Source: Bacteroides sp. CAG:530
GTDB taxonomy: Bacteria > Bacteroidota > Bacteroidia > Bacteroidales > Bacteroidaceae
Length of the DNA: 11,336 nt
Reading direction: 5' to 3'
NCBI GenBank assembly: GCA_000434735.1
Contig: FR881265.1
Span: 1-11,336, forward strand
Part shown: positions 1 through 6,780 of the stretch, piece after piece
Layout of the letters: every line of letters begins with the position of its first letter
Position numbering within the stretch: position 1 is the stretch's first letter
Made by a program: the position numbers and the translations under genes
Notes under the pieces: model-generated
The model's database searches: none
What the model was told of the DNA's origin: nothing
The model's input: the letters and a program-made list of their open reading frames with translations, nothing else

Positions 1-27
1 ATAACGTTTTTGTTCTTCTGCTGTCAT
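1..27 (-). CDS. Possible start of a further gene, cut by the window edge
   Basis: An ATG at 27-25 on the minus strand opens a frame reading MTAEEQKRY up to the edge of the window. The charged, helix-like opening and the position downstream of GT2 on the same strand make it a plausible next gene of the operon. Only nine codons are visible, so no family can be named. Confidence 0.35.
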
Positions 28-101
28 ACCTTAACTATAACAAACAGCCGGGTGCAAGGTATTAGTCTGAGTCCTTATATGAGCTCATGCATTTTACCCA
101 C
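28..101 (-). other. 74-base intergenic spacer after the GT2 gene
   Basis: This spacer separates the GT2 stop from a possible next start at 27. It contains a 10-base palindrome ATGAGCTCAT (79-88), which is not unusual in a window this long. I see no T-run terminator and no clear TAnnTTTG promoter element, so read-through into the next gene is the simplest reading. Confidence 0.3.
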
Positions 102-878
102 CTACATTTTTTTCACGTAATGCAATTTCTTATACACACCACAAATCAAGTTCATGCCTGTCCAGAATACACTAGCTATTGGATTCATCCCCATTGCCTC
201 ATGCCATAGTTTATAATGCCAACGTATCATAGTAGCATAGCCGTGGGTTGAAACACTGCCTTTTCTGCCCCTACGATATTTTGCCAAACACTCGTCTAGC
301 AAATAGCAATCTGCTTTCTGTATTACCTTTAGCCACATGGCATAGTCGTTATTCTTCTTGATATCAGCAATCTGCAACAACCCTATCTTCTCACGATTGT
401 ACATCACAGTCAAGCATCCAGGCCAACAGAAACTGAACATTCCAAACTTTGTGACATGCTTAGGGCCAGAAAGCTTTATGCCTGTAAGGTTTGAAGCCTC
501 ATCCATTTCCTCATAACCAGTATAAGAGAAATGATAACCATTATTAACCATAAACGCCAGCTGCTTCTTTAACTTATCAGGACTCCATAAATCATCCGAA
601 TCAAGAAAAGCAATCCACTGTCCCTTTGCTCTTCGCAAAGCATTATTTCTGGTAATGGCCGCACCAGAGTTCTGAGAATTACACTCATATTTAATGCGCT
701 TGTCCGCTTCCATAAACGGCTTTACCACCTCTAACGTATTGTCTTTCGAGCAATCATCTTGAATGAGAAGTTCCCAGTTTTGGTAAGTCTGCGCCTGAAT
801 ACTCTTTATTGTTTCTGCTATAAAATCAGCACACGCCCATGTGGGAGTGATAATTGATACCAATCCGTAGTCTTGCAT
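102..878 (-). CDS. Family-2 glycosyltransferase (GT-A fold)
   Basis: A 258-residue inverting glycosyltransferase of the GT2 type. The nucleotide-binding N-terminus is GLVSIITPTWACADFIAETI (5-24), with the common TPTYN turn changed to TPTWA. Then come IQDDCSKDNT (39-48) with Asp41/Asp42, the SGAAITRNNAL segment (71-81) and FLDSDDLW (91-98), which holds the metal-binding DXD (Asp93, Asp95). NNDYAMWLKV (176-185) supplies the probable catalytic base, Asp178. The late motif YRRGRKGSVS (201-210) is also usual in this family. The enzyme should transfer one sugar to the lipid-linked repeat unit at the cytoplasmic face. No large C-terminal membrane anchor is present. The gene lies 18 bases after the HEPN gene and looks richer in GC than it. 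It shows that the polysaccharide operon continues beyond the DUF262-HEPN pair. Donor and acceptor are unknown. Confidence 0.92.
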   Translation of the reverse strand: MQDYGLVSIITPTWACADFIAETIKSIQAQTYQNWELLIQDDCSKDNTLEVVKPFMEADKRIKYECNSQNSGAAITRNNALRRAKGQWIAFLDSDDLWSPDKLKKQLAFMVNNGYHFSYTGYEEMDEASNLTGIKLSGPKHVTKFGMFSFCWPGCLTVMYNREKIGLLQIADIKKNNDYAMWLKVIQKADCYLLDECLAKYRRGRKGSVSTHGYATMIRWHYKLWHEAMGMNPIASVFWTGMNLICGVYKKLHYVKKM

Positions 879-896
879 AAACTCATTTATGATAAT

Positions 897-1565
897 TTAT
901 AATTTATATGCTTTATTAGCAATATAGTCACATGTTTTATTTACAACATCCTGCATATAATCTACTATATGCTCTTTATATCTTTGCAAATCAGATAAAA
1001 GGTAATGAGCTCCACACTCTGAAAAGGAAATATTGCCATGAGCCAACAGATTACGTTTGTTTTTAACGACTAAAAAGCTTTGTGCAATTGCATCACGACT
1101 GCTATTATCCAACAAACAACCATGTTTCGAAAATACTTCTTGAATTTTTCTAAAATCTAAGCTACCAGAAATATTAACGGCTAAGTTCTCAAAGCGTATA
1201 GCCATATTAATAATTTCATTATCGTTCTTTGTTTTTTCTGGAAAATTCTTTCTTTTAAGATAATTTCTCCACATATTTTTGATATCATCTGAAACATTGC
1301 CAAAAATTAGACTTTCATCTTGTATCGCATCATATATTGCATTAAGGCAATCACATACTGTAGATTCCACCAAATTATAAAGCAATATTAAAGACTGAGC
1401 TTTTGCTATACATTGCATTTCTTGGGTTATAATCAAAGATTTCCCCATATCAATATTCTGAATAGATATACCGCGATGTGTTTCGAAAGAAAGAAGAAAA
1501 CATAACAATCTAAAATATTCCTCTACATCTTCTTTGCGTCTTCTGTAATTAGCTATTATTATCAT
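897..1565 (-). CDS. HEPN-domain protein, MAE_28990/MAE_18760-like, putative RNase
   Basis: A 222-residue all-helical protein. The C-terminal half carries KNKRNLLAHG (168-177), in which R171-NLLA-H176 is the RX4H motif of HEPN ribonucleases. The N-terminal half has the helix LILLYNLVESTVCDCLNAIY (59-78), typical of the first HEPN helices. Size and layout fit the MAE_28990/MAE_18760-like HEPN family. Active HEPN proteins of toxin-antitoxin, abortive-infection and CRISPR-associated systems cut RNA with the Arg and His of this motif, usually as dimers. From the intact motif I infer an RNase that could act as a toxin or defence effector; this is not shown for the gene itself. The start at 1565 overlaps the DUF262 stop as ATGA, and the next in-frame ATG is 39 codons in, so the start is secure. 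It is cytoplasmic by appearance. The GT2 gene begins 18 bases after its stop. Confidence 0.82.
   Translation of the reverse strand: MIIIANYRRRKEDVEEYFRLLCFLLSFETHRGISIQNIDMGKSLIITQEMQCIAKAQSLILLYNLVESTVCDCLNAIYDAIQDESLIFGNVSDDIKNMWRNYLKRKNFPEKTKNDNEIINMAIRFENLAVNISGSLDFRKIQEVFSKHGCLLDNSSRDAIAQSFLVVKNKRNLLAHGNISFSECGAHYLLSDLQRYKEHIVDYMQDVVNKTCDYIANKAYKL
1562..1565 (-). promoter_or_regulatory. ATGA stop/start overlap coupling DUF262 and HEPN genes
   Basis: The minus strand reads ATGA here: the TGA stops the DUF262 gene and the ATG starts the HEPN gene. The overlap indicates translational coupling, so HEPN synthesis would depend on translation of its partner. It fixes the HEPN start and supports a single two-gene module. 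Confidence 0.75.
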
Positions 1566-2641
1566 TCTAAATACAGTTTCTTTACATATTCAATTCTGTT
1601 CAAAATTTTCGCTGCTGTATGGGTACGATATCTACCATCTATAAGTTTATAGAAATCATTTCGATTATCTTTATTTATTTCTAATTCTTGCTTTCTTACA
1701 GCCACAATATCGGGATTTTCATTTAAAGCCAAATATATTCCTACTGCTATAGATTCAAAATAGGGTTTAGAAATACCAACAGCTCCATATTTCTTTGCAA
1801 ATCCTTGATTTGGAAAAGCCTTTTTCACAAATTCTATAAGACGATAGAAATTTTTCTCCAACTGCTGCATTTCTTCTTTTGTTGTAGATTTATTTTTATC
1901 AGCAAGATAACCATCTAAATACTTAGCCACTCCCTTTGTTTCTACAACAGAAAAATTGGGGAATAATTCAGAAAATGCAAATAGCCTTAATATCAATTCC
2001 TCTTCTTCTCTTCTATTTTGCATATACTTGGCCATTGGGCACAATGATTTAAATCTTGAATCCTTCGCCAGTTTTGCTATAAAATCTGTAAAAGGGCCTT
2101 TGTATACTCCGCGACGAGTTTCCATTGGCAATAGAGGGACACTGCTCGTGTTTATTCTGTCAAACATTTCATTTCGTACATCTTCTGTAGCTTTAGAGGA
2201 TAAAACTACCATTCTTATAGATATATTTTTAAAACTACGTTGCAGACTTACTGGGAGCTCTGAATATTTACACCCATTCATTTCCGTCAACTTTTCCAAG
2301 TGTGATAATGTCAATTCATCAGTTAAGAAAGCTGCCAATGTACGAATACGTTGAGAGCCATCTACTATTTCTAACCGTCCTGATTCTTTAATTTCTGCTG
2401 AAAACATAAACGGGACTGGCAAACCAAGATATAAGCTTTCAATGAAACGAGATTGATGTTTGTCATCCCAAATGAATTCCCGTTGATAATCTGGCACATA
2501 AAGTTCATTATCATCGCATTCTATCTGTTTCAGATATTTTGACACATACAATTCAATTGTATACTCTTTCATATCATAAGATATTGCACGCTGTTCTACT
2601 TCTATTTGTGCACTTATCTTTTCTTTTTTACTCTGTTCCAT
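1562..2641 (-). CDS. DUF262 (ParB/Srx-like) domain protein, partner of the HEPN gene
   Basis: A 359-residue protein with the DUF262 fold, the ParB-like nuclease/NTP-binding domain also found in the GmrS half of the GmrSD modification-dependent restriction system. Motifs are VPDYQREFIW (49-58), FIESLYLGLPVPFMF (66-80), IVDGSQRIRTL (92-102) and FDRINTSSVPLLPMETRRG (160-178). The core signature is usually DGQQR; here it is DGSQR, with Asp94, Gln97 and Arg98 retained. The rest (about 180-359) is helical and shows no HNH (DUF1524, GmrD-like) motif, so the nuclease half of GmrSD is absent. No signal peptide or membrane segment is visible, so it should be cytoplasmic. The gene follows a 93-base gap and ends in an ATGA overlap with the HEPN gene, so the two are probably made together. 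DUF262 proteins are common in phage defence, but whether this one binds nucleotide, cuts DNA or restrains the HEPN protein is unknown. It has no evident role in polysaccharide synthesis. Confidence 0.85.
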   Translation of the reverse strand: MEQSKKEKISAQIEVEQRAISYDMKEYTIELYVSKYLKQIECDDNELYVPDYQREFIWDDKHQSRFIESLYLGLPVPFMFSAEIKESGRLEIVDGSQRIRTLAAFLTDELTLSHLEKLTEMNGCKYSELPVSLQRSFKNISIRMVVLSSKATEDVRNEMFDRINTSSVPLLPMETRRGVYKGPFTDFIAKLAKDSRFKSLCPMAKYMQNRREEEELILRLFAFSELFPNFSVVETKGVAKYLDGYLADKNKSTTKEEMQQLEKNFYRLIEFVKKAFPNQGFAKKYGAVGISKPYFESIAVGIYLALNENPDIVAVRKQELEINKDNRNDFYKLIDGRYRTHTAAKILNRIEYVKKLYLE

Positions 2642-2734
2642 AATAATTTGTTTTTATTATAATTGTTCCGCCTGATGGTATCGCACCATATCGCTCTTGG
2701 CGACCACTTATGCAGACGGATATTACATTATTCA
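2642..2734 (-). promoter_or_regulatory. 93-base gap with GC-rich repeat/hairpin before the DUF262 gene
   Basis: This is the longest gap between intact genes in the window. Its centre (2669-2702) is GC-rich against AT-rich flanks. It contains the hexamer TATCGC twice in direct orientation (2679-2684 and 2689-2694), spaced one helical turn apart. It also contains a hairpin with inner arms ATGGT/ACCAT (2675-2679 and 2685-2689, five-base loop) and outer arms CGCC/GGCG (2669-2672 and 2699-2702). No T-run follows the hairpin in the direction of transcription, so it is not a standard intrinsic terminator. I see no TAnnTTTG element of the Bacteroidales promoter type. An operator, an RNA processing site or an insertion scar are all possible, and the function is not established. 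Confidence 0.3.
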
Positions 2735-3604
2735 TCAAATTTTAATCATATCCCCCAATTTGTATTCCCATTCTCTCGGAGTGATAGGAGTATAGCCTCC
2801 TGCAGGATGGAAAGTCATCTCGCCAAAATAAACTTTTCCACCATGAACATACAAATCAACACGAACGAAAGCCATTCCCTTACAGAGTTTCTTTGCTACC
2901 TCTTTCATCTCAACAAATTCCTTTGGCTGTTCAATGGTTACTTTAGCCACATCGTTAGCTGTTGTAAAGCCTGCGACATTCCAATCCATATCGCAAAATA
3001 GCTTCTTATGATCTCCGAACCTGTCTATATAGAGTTCAACATACTTGGGTTCTCCGTTAAAACAGAAAAACTTATAATCAGTAATATTATACTCAAGCAT
3101 CTCTTCTGCAACAAGTTTACTTTTACCTTTATATTGAGGTTCACGAGAAAAATAATAACAGTTTACTTTTAACCAATCACTTAGCATTTTGCGTGTTTGA
3201 CTTATGTCTAGTTTTGACTTATCATTACAAATAAGATTATATCCAGAACCCTTAGTTAATTTTAACACGAACTGATTAGGCAACTTGTCAAAGTCTATAT
3301 CGTCAGCATTATCCCATACTCCTAAAATAGGAACAAGATATTGTTCACCTATTGTACGCTTGATAAAATCTCTCACATCATACTTGTCTGCTAGCTCTGC
3401 CTCGTTTGAAACAACGGGATGTGTTTTTAACCAATTCAATTTTTCACTAAATGTCCTAGGTCTCTTGGTATTCATCCAATGAAATGGAACATTAAACCTC
3501 TTATACATTATTAATCCAACAGCATTGTGAAACAATGTATCAGGAAGCAATGACAAACCATATTTGCATGTCTTATACCATAAATTTCTATATATACCAG
3601 CCAT
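2735..3604 (-). CDS. TupA-like ATP-grasp family protein
   Basis: A 289-residue protein matching the TupA-like ATP-grasp family, named after a Bacillus protein of teichuronopeptide synthesis and frequent in capsule clusters. It is sometimes mislabelled as a glycosyltransferase. Motifs in order are TFSEKLNWLK (51-60), LADKYDVRDFI (71-81), QFVLKLTKGSGYN (111-123, the ATP-grasp lysine and loop), DYKFFCFNGEPKYV (176-189) and FVRVDLY plus VYFGEMTFHPAGG (246-252 and 258-270). Asp250 and Glu262 are the likely Mg-ATP ligands. ATP-grasp ligases join a carboxylate to an amine using ATP, so the inferred role is adding an amide-linked group, such as an amino acid, to a uronic acid or amino sugar of the polymer. 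Substrates are unknown. There is no signal peptide. It lies 12 bases after the GT4 gene and is the last polysaccharide gene before a 93-base gap and the DUF262-HEPN pair. Confidence 0.87.
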   Translation of the reverse strand: MAGIYRNLWYKTCKYGLSLLPDTLFHNAVGLIMYKRFNVPFHWMNTKRPRTFSEKLNWLKTHPVVSNEAELADKYDVRDFIKRTIGEQYLVPILGVWDNADDIDFDKLPNQFVLKLTKGSGYNLICNDKSKLDISQTRKMLSDWLKVNCYYFSREPQYKGKSKLVAEEMLEYNITDYKFFCFNGEPKYVELYIDRFGDHKKLFCDMDWNVAGFTTANDVAKVTIEQPKEFVEMKEVAKKLCKGMAFVRVDLYVHGGKVYFGEMTFHPAGGYTPITPREWEYKLGDMIKI

Positions 3605-3616
3605 ATCTTATAAACA

Positions 3617-4648
3617 TTAAATATACTTACTTAAAATCTTCTTTGCATTGTCAGCATGATATTCCGAAGCTCTCATTCTTGCTTCATCTTTCATTCTATT
3701 CAATTTAACATTGTCTTTTATAAGATTTTCACAAACAGAGTTGAATTCTTCTTGATTATCTTCAAAAGGAATGATTATTCCTGTTTTACCATCCTCTATC
3801 AATTCTCGAGCGTATGTCCAATCAGAAGCAATAACAGGAATTCCTGATATATATGCATCAATCACACTTCCAGGAATCCCCTCTGTAGGATAATGAGTCG
3901 GAAATAGCATCGCATCATATTTTTCCAAAATTTTGGGGATGTCACTTTGCTGTGCTACACCCTTATATGTAACGAATTTATATTTTTCAATTTGTCCTTC
4001 AAAATAGTCCTTATCTTTGGGATCAACCATGCCATAGAAATCAATTGTCACATTACTTCTTGACTGCTTTGACAACCAATCCGCATAACCAAAAATCACA
4101 TCTATTCCTTTCTCCATCACTATTCTAGCAAGAAAAACTAAATGAAGTTCACCATCGATATGATACTTTTGCGGAGAAAAACTAACGAACTTTATATTGG
4201 GACAATATTCAAGATTCGTATAACCATGTATATTATGCAAATAATTACCTAACATATGTGTCTCATTAAACACACACTTTATTCTTCGCATCATCCACCT
4301 ATGTACAGGTAGTGACTTAAGGTAAATATGTAAACGACCACCTATAGTAAACAAATAAATGTCATATCTAAACAGTTTAGAGAAGACAAAAAGTATAGGG
4401 AAAAGAAACTTTAAATTATTATATGCCGGTAGCAAACAGAGTTTTTCGCATTTGAGAAGCTGTCGAATCATTTTAAAAATTGCCAACTTATCATAGCGAA
4501 ACGATTCTGTATCAAATTCTTCTACATTACACCCCATTTCTTTAAATAGACGACTAATATTCCTTGTCTTCACAGACTGCCCTTCCTGTATATGACTCTT
4601 ATTCCCAAAATACCCAAATACAAGAACCCTAGTTGCTCTATTAATCAT
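3617..4648 (-). CDS. Family-4 glycosyltransferase
   Basis: A GT-B glycosyltransferase of 343 residues with the start used here. Landmarks are VLVFGYFGNKSHIQEGQSVK (8-27) in the acceptor domain, LHLVFLARIVMEKGIDVI (168-185) at the start of the donor domain, LEKYDAMLFPTHYPTEGIPG (241-260) and SVIDAYISGIPVIAS (261-275). The nucleotide-sugar site has E256, but the second acidic position of the EX7E motif is D264, a conservative change. Frame and family are clear; the start is not. An ATG at 4681 overlaps the previous gene by 20 bases and adds 11 polar residues. The ATG at 4648 lies 13 bases after the previous stop and begins just ahead of the first beta strand, so it is preferred. The still longer reading from 4789 adds 47 residues unlike this fold and overlaps the upstream gene by 128 bases, so it is unlikely. 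It is followed after 12 bases by the ATP-grasp gene. Confidence 0.86.
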   Translation of the reverse strand: MINRATRVLVFGYFGNKSHIQEGQSVKTRNISRLFKEMGCNVEEFDTESFRYDKLAIFKMIRQLLKCEKLCLLPAYNNLKFLFPILFVFSKLFRYDIYLFTIGGRLHIYLKSLPVHRWMMRRIKCVFNETHMLGNYLHNIHGYTNLEYCPNIKFVSFSPQKYHIDGELHLVFLARIVMEKGIDVIFGYADWLSKQSRSNVTIDFYGMVDPKDKDYFEGQIEKYKFVTYKGVAQQSDIPKILEKYDAMLFPTHYPTEGIPGSVIDAYISGIPVIASDWTYARELIEDGKTGIIIPFEDNQEEFNSVCENLIKDNVKLNRMKDEARMRASEYHADNAKKILSKYI

Positions 4649-4661
4649 AGAAATGTCTGAT

Positions 4662-5699
4662 TTATTCTTCTGATTCTTCATCACACAACAAGTACTTATA
4701 TTTATCCACGTATGCCTCACGATTGAAGTGCTTATTATATACTTCTTTTGAATTTGGATTGTATGGATTGATAGTGATGTTTTCTGCATTCATGCCCACC
4801 ACTGTACCAACATTGTTTTCTTTCACTAACTTTGCGTATGAAGGAACAGCGTTAGTCATGATTACATTCACTCCACATGACAAATACTCTAAGAATTTAA
4901 TAGGGGCTGCCACTTGGTTAACCACATCATTTTTTCTGATAAGGAAACCATATTCAAATTTATTGAGCGTGGCAGGTATCTGAGTTCTATCGGTAATACC
5001 ATAGATCTCTATATTCTTGTCATCACCAATAATATCTATAACCTTTTTTCTTGCAGCCTCAGTATTCAAGGTTATAATGTGGAAAACCGACTTATTGGTT
5101 CTGATTTTGGCGTACAATTTCAAGATCTCATCAAAGCACTGCCATACAGACAAGCCACCGATATATACAAAAGAGTTAGGAATACGTTCAACATTCTCCA
5201 CTTTGGAGTTCGCAAATTCAGACAAACATGGCACAACAATAGATTTCGTTTTTACTCCATATTTATTTTCATAGTATTCCTTCATTGCATCTGACACATA
5301 GATCACCCCGGCTACTTTACGCAGTGTATAAGCATCTATCAATTGAAGCACCCATTTACGCAAATAACTATGATGCTTCATATAACTTTCAGCGGCAGCG
5401 TCTCCTTGTTTCCAAAGATAAATAGGGAGCTTAGTTATACGTACAAGTTTCAAAACGTACATCACATTTGTGCACCATACTTTTTCAATTTCATATTTAG
5501 AGAACAAATTAGAGAGTTCCGAAGGTCGTTCAAAGTCCTCTATCTTATAATTGTAATCTCTAAAAAGACTTCTGTTAATTTTATTCTGAAGAAACATTAA
5601 AATATCATGACCACTATCTGCCATCATATCCACATGCATCATCATCGAACTACATACAGCTGGGTTTGTCTCGTATGCAACTATTGCTATTCTACTCAT
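4662..5699 (-). CDS. Glycosyltransferase, GT-B fold, divergent GT4-like
   Basis: A 345-residue protein with two Rossmann-like halves. The N-terminus MSRIAIVAYETNPAVCSSMM resembles the acceptor domain of GT4 enzymes. The middle has GVIYVSDAMKEYY (131-143), the usual strand and helix before the domain linker, then SFVYIGGLSVWQCFDEIL (176-193). The donor-site region is GFLIRKNDVVNQVAAPIKFL (251-270) followed by EYLSCGVNVI (271-280), matching the P-x-K-x-x-EYL-x-CG-x-P/N-V-I signature of capsule glycosyltransferases. A full EX7E pair is not evident; Glu271 is the conserved one. It probably adds one sugar to the repeat unit at the cytoplasmic face. The start at 5699 overlaps the preceding gene by 8 bases. 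Substrate unknown. Confidence 0.85.
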   Translation of the reverse strand: MSRIAIVAYETNPAVCSSMMMHVDMMADSGHDILMFLQNKINRSLFRDYNYKIEDFERPSELSNLFSKYEIEKVWCTNVMYVLKLVRITKLPIYLWKQGDAAAESYMKHHSYLRKWVLQLIDAYTLRKVAGVIYVSDAMKEYYENKYGVKTKSIVVPCLSEFANSKVENVERIPNSFVYIGGLSVWQCFDEILKLYAKIRTNKSVFHIITLNTEAARKKVIDIIGDDKNIEIYGITDRTQIPATLNKFEYGFLIRKNDVVNQVAAPIKFLEYLSCGVNVIMTNAVPSYAKLVKENNVGTVVGMNAENITINPYNPNSKEVYNKHFNREAYVDKYKYLLCDEESEE

Positions 5700-6780
5700 T
5701 TTTTAATGCTCTTTTTAATGCGTTTATAAAGCCTCTTCCATATTTTAAATCTGGTTCCATATAGTTACCTTCACCCCATTCGTTCCAAGATTTCAAGAAC
5801 ACAATACGGTTGTTCTCTTTCTTATCTTTTATTGATTCAAGAACTTTCTTTGCGTGAACTTCAAACAACTCTGGCGTTGCATTATGTAATACAGTACCAC
5901 CCCGTCCACTTCTTGGAGTATGATCCCAATTTGGCATCATTGTAGGGAATACGTCTTCGCGATAGTCTTCGTCAAAGACACTGTGTTTTATTGCTTTCTT
6001 ATATGAAATAATATAAGGAACTTTGATGAACTTTCGGGCAAAATTAAAACAGCGCATAACAAAGTTTGAAGTTTTGTTATACTGATAGTAATTATCAAGT
6101 CTATGGCAGTGGTTTACTGCATCGAAGCCATATTCTATGATTTCATCGATTTTCTCTTTATGCAATGTCTGACCAACGAAGAAGAATCCCTCCAAACCAT
6201 TTTCTATAGCCAACTGATTCCATTGGGCCTTGAATTCCTTAAAATTCTTAAAGCCTAAAGGTTGATATATTACAAATAACAATTTACCGTCTATCCTTAT
6301 ATATCGCTTATCTTTAAAAGCCTTAAGCAGTGAATAAAAATGCTTTTCGTTATCTTCCTTACCAAGATACTTCTGCTCAGCAAGCAATTTCTTCTCTACA
6401 GAACCATCGTGATTCCAAAACTTAGAGTACCATGATTCATTTGCCCAGCATAAACAAAATGGGAAATCAGGTTTACCACTTTCAACAACTTCATTAAACG
6501 GCCTTTCAAGTTCCTCAAAACCTGCTTCAAACCAATAGTGATAATAACAAAAACCTGTAACACCAGCTTCTTTCGCTAGTTCTACCTGCGCTTCTCTCAC
6601 TTCAGGTAAACGTAAATCGTAATAACCAAGTTCTGAAGGTACCTTCGGTTGATAATGACCTGGGTATAGTTTTTTCGCCTTACCTACATTTGTCCACTCT
6701 GTAAAACCTTTCCCCCACCATTCGTCATTACGTTTAGTTGGATGGTACTGGGGAAGATAGTATGCAATAACCTGTCTCAT
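5692..6780 (-). CDS. WbsX-like / GH99-like domain protein
   Basis: A 362-residue protein of the WbsX family, which carries a glycoside hydrolase family 99-like domain and recurs in O-antigen and capsule clusters. Motifs in order are IAYYLPQYHP (5-14), WWGKGFTEW (21-29), GFCYYHYWF (76-84), CWANESW (111-117), MMPNWDHTPR (281-290) and SWNEWGEGNYMEPD (331-344). The acidic residues in these motifs (Glu28, Glu115, Glu334, Glu337) are candidates for catalysis or substrate binding. Family members have been annotated both as glycosyltransferases and as hydrolases, and the biochemical role is unsettled. There is no signal peptide, so it would act in the cytoplasm, which fits a synthetic or editing role better than degradation of finished polymer. 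The start at 6780 is chosen because it forms an ATGA overlap with the upstream gene and gives the usual short lead into the AYYLPQ strand; 6795 would add five residues. It overlaps the next gene by 8 bases. Confidence 0.88.
   Translation of the reverse strand: MRQVIAYYLPQYHPTKRNDEWWGKGFTEWTNVGKAKKLYPGHYQPKVPSELGYYDLRLPEVREAQVELAKEAGVTGFCYYHYWFEAGFEELERPFNEVVESGKPDFPFCLCWANESWYSKFWNHDGSVEKKLLAEQKYLGKEDNEKHFYSLLKAFKDKRYIRIDGKLLFVIYQPLGFKNFKEFKAQWNQLAIENGLEGFFFVGQTLHKEKIDEIIEYGFDAVNHCHRLDNYYQYNKTSNFVMRCFNFARKFIKVPYIISYKKAIKHSVFDEDYREDVFPTMMPNWDHTPRSGRGGTVLHNATPELFEVHAKKVLESIKDKKENNRIVFLKSWNEWGEGNYMEPDLKYGRGFINALKRALKNE
6777..6780 (-). promoter_or_regulatory. ATGA stop/start overlap between GT4 and WbsX-like genes
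   Basis: On the minus strand these bases read ATGA: the TGA ends the glycosyltransferase and the ATG begins the WbsX-like protein. This is a classic translational-coupling junction. It decides the start of the downstream gene in favour of 6780 over the in-frame ATG five codons upstream at 6795. Confidence 0.75.

Noticed and set aside
79..88. Perfect 10-base palindrome ATGAGCTCAT in the spacer after GT2
   Set aside because: Palindromes of this length are expected several times by chance in 11 kb, and no second copy or regulatory element was seen beside it.
1956..2354. Plus-strand open frame of 132 codons within the DUF262 gene, considered as an antisense antitoxin
   Set aside because: The serine- and asparagine-rich translation follows from the opposite strand's codons. 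There is no start context or promoter, and the DUF262 motifs on the other strand are convincing.
892..2649. Seven-base match ATAATTT at both edges of the DUF262-HEPN cassette (892-898 and 2643-2649), considered as a target-site duplication
   Set aside because: It is short and made only of A and T in AT-rich DNA. No transposase, integrase or terminal inverted repeat is present, so chance is the better explanation.
2669..2702. Intrinsic terminator between the ATP-grasp and DUF262 genes
   Set aside because: The hairpin is interrupted and no T-run follows it on the transcribed strand; the sequence after it is rich in A.
2663..3001. Plus-strand open frame of 112 codons over the ATP-grasp gene and the gap
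   Set aside because: It is antisense to a well-supported gene with clear ATP-grasp motifs. Its translation shows no domain, and all other genes run on the minus strand.
4649..4789. N-terminal extension of the 3617-4648 glycosyltransferase up to an ATG at 4789
   Set aside because: The 47 extra residues overlap the upstream gene by 128 bases and do not resemble the start of a GT-B enzyme. Later ATGs at 4681 or 4648 give normal junctions.
4914..5294. Plus-strand open frame of 126 codons
   Set aside because: It lies entirely antisense to the 4662-5699 glycosyltransferase, has no recognisable motif and looks like a shadow frame in AT-rich DNA.
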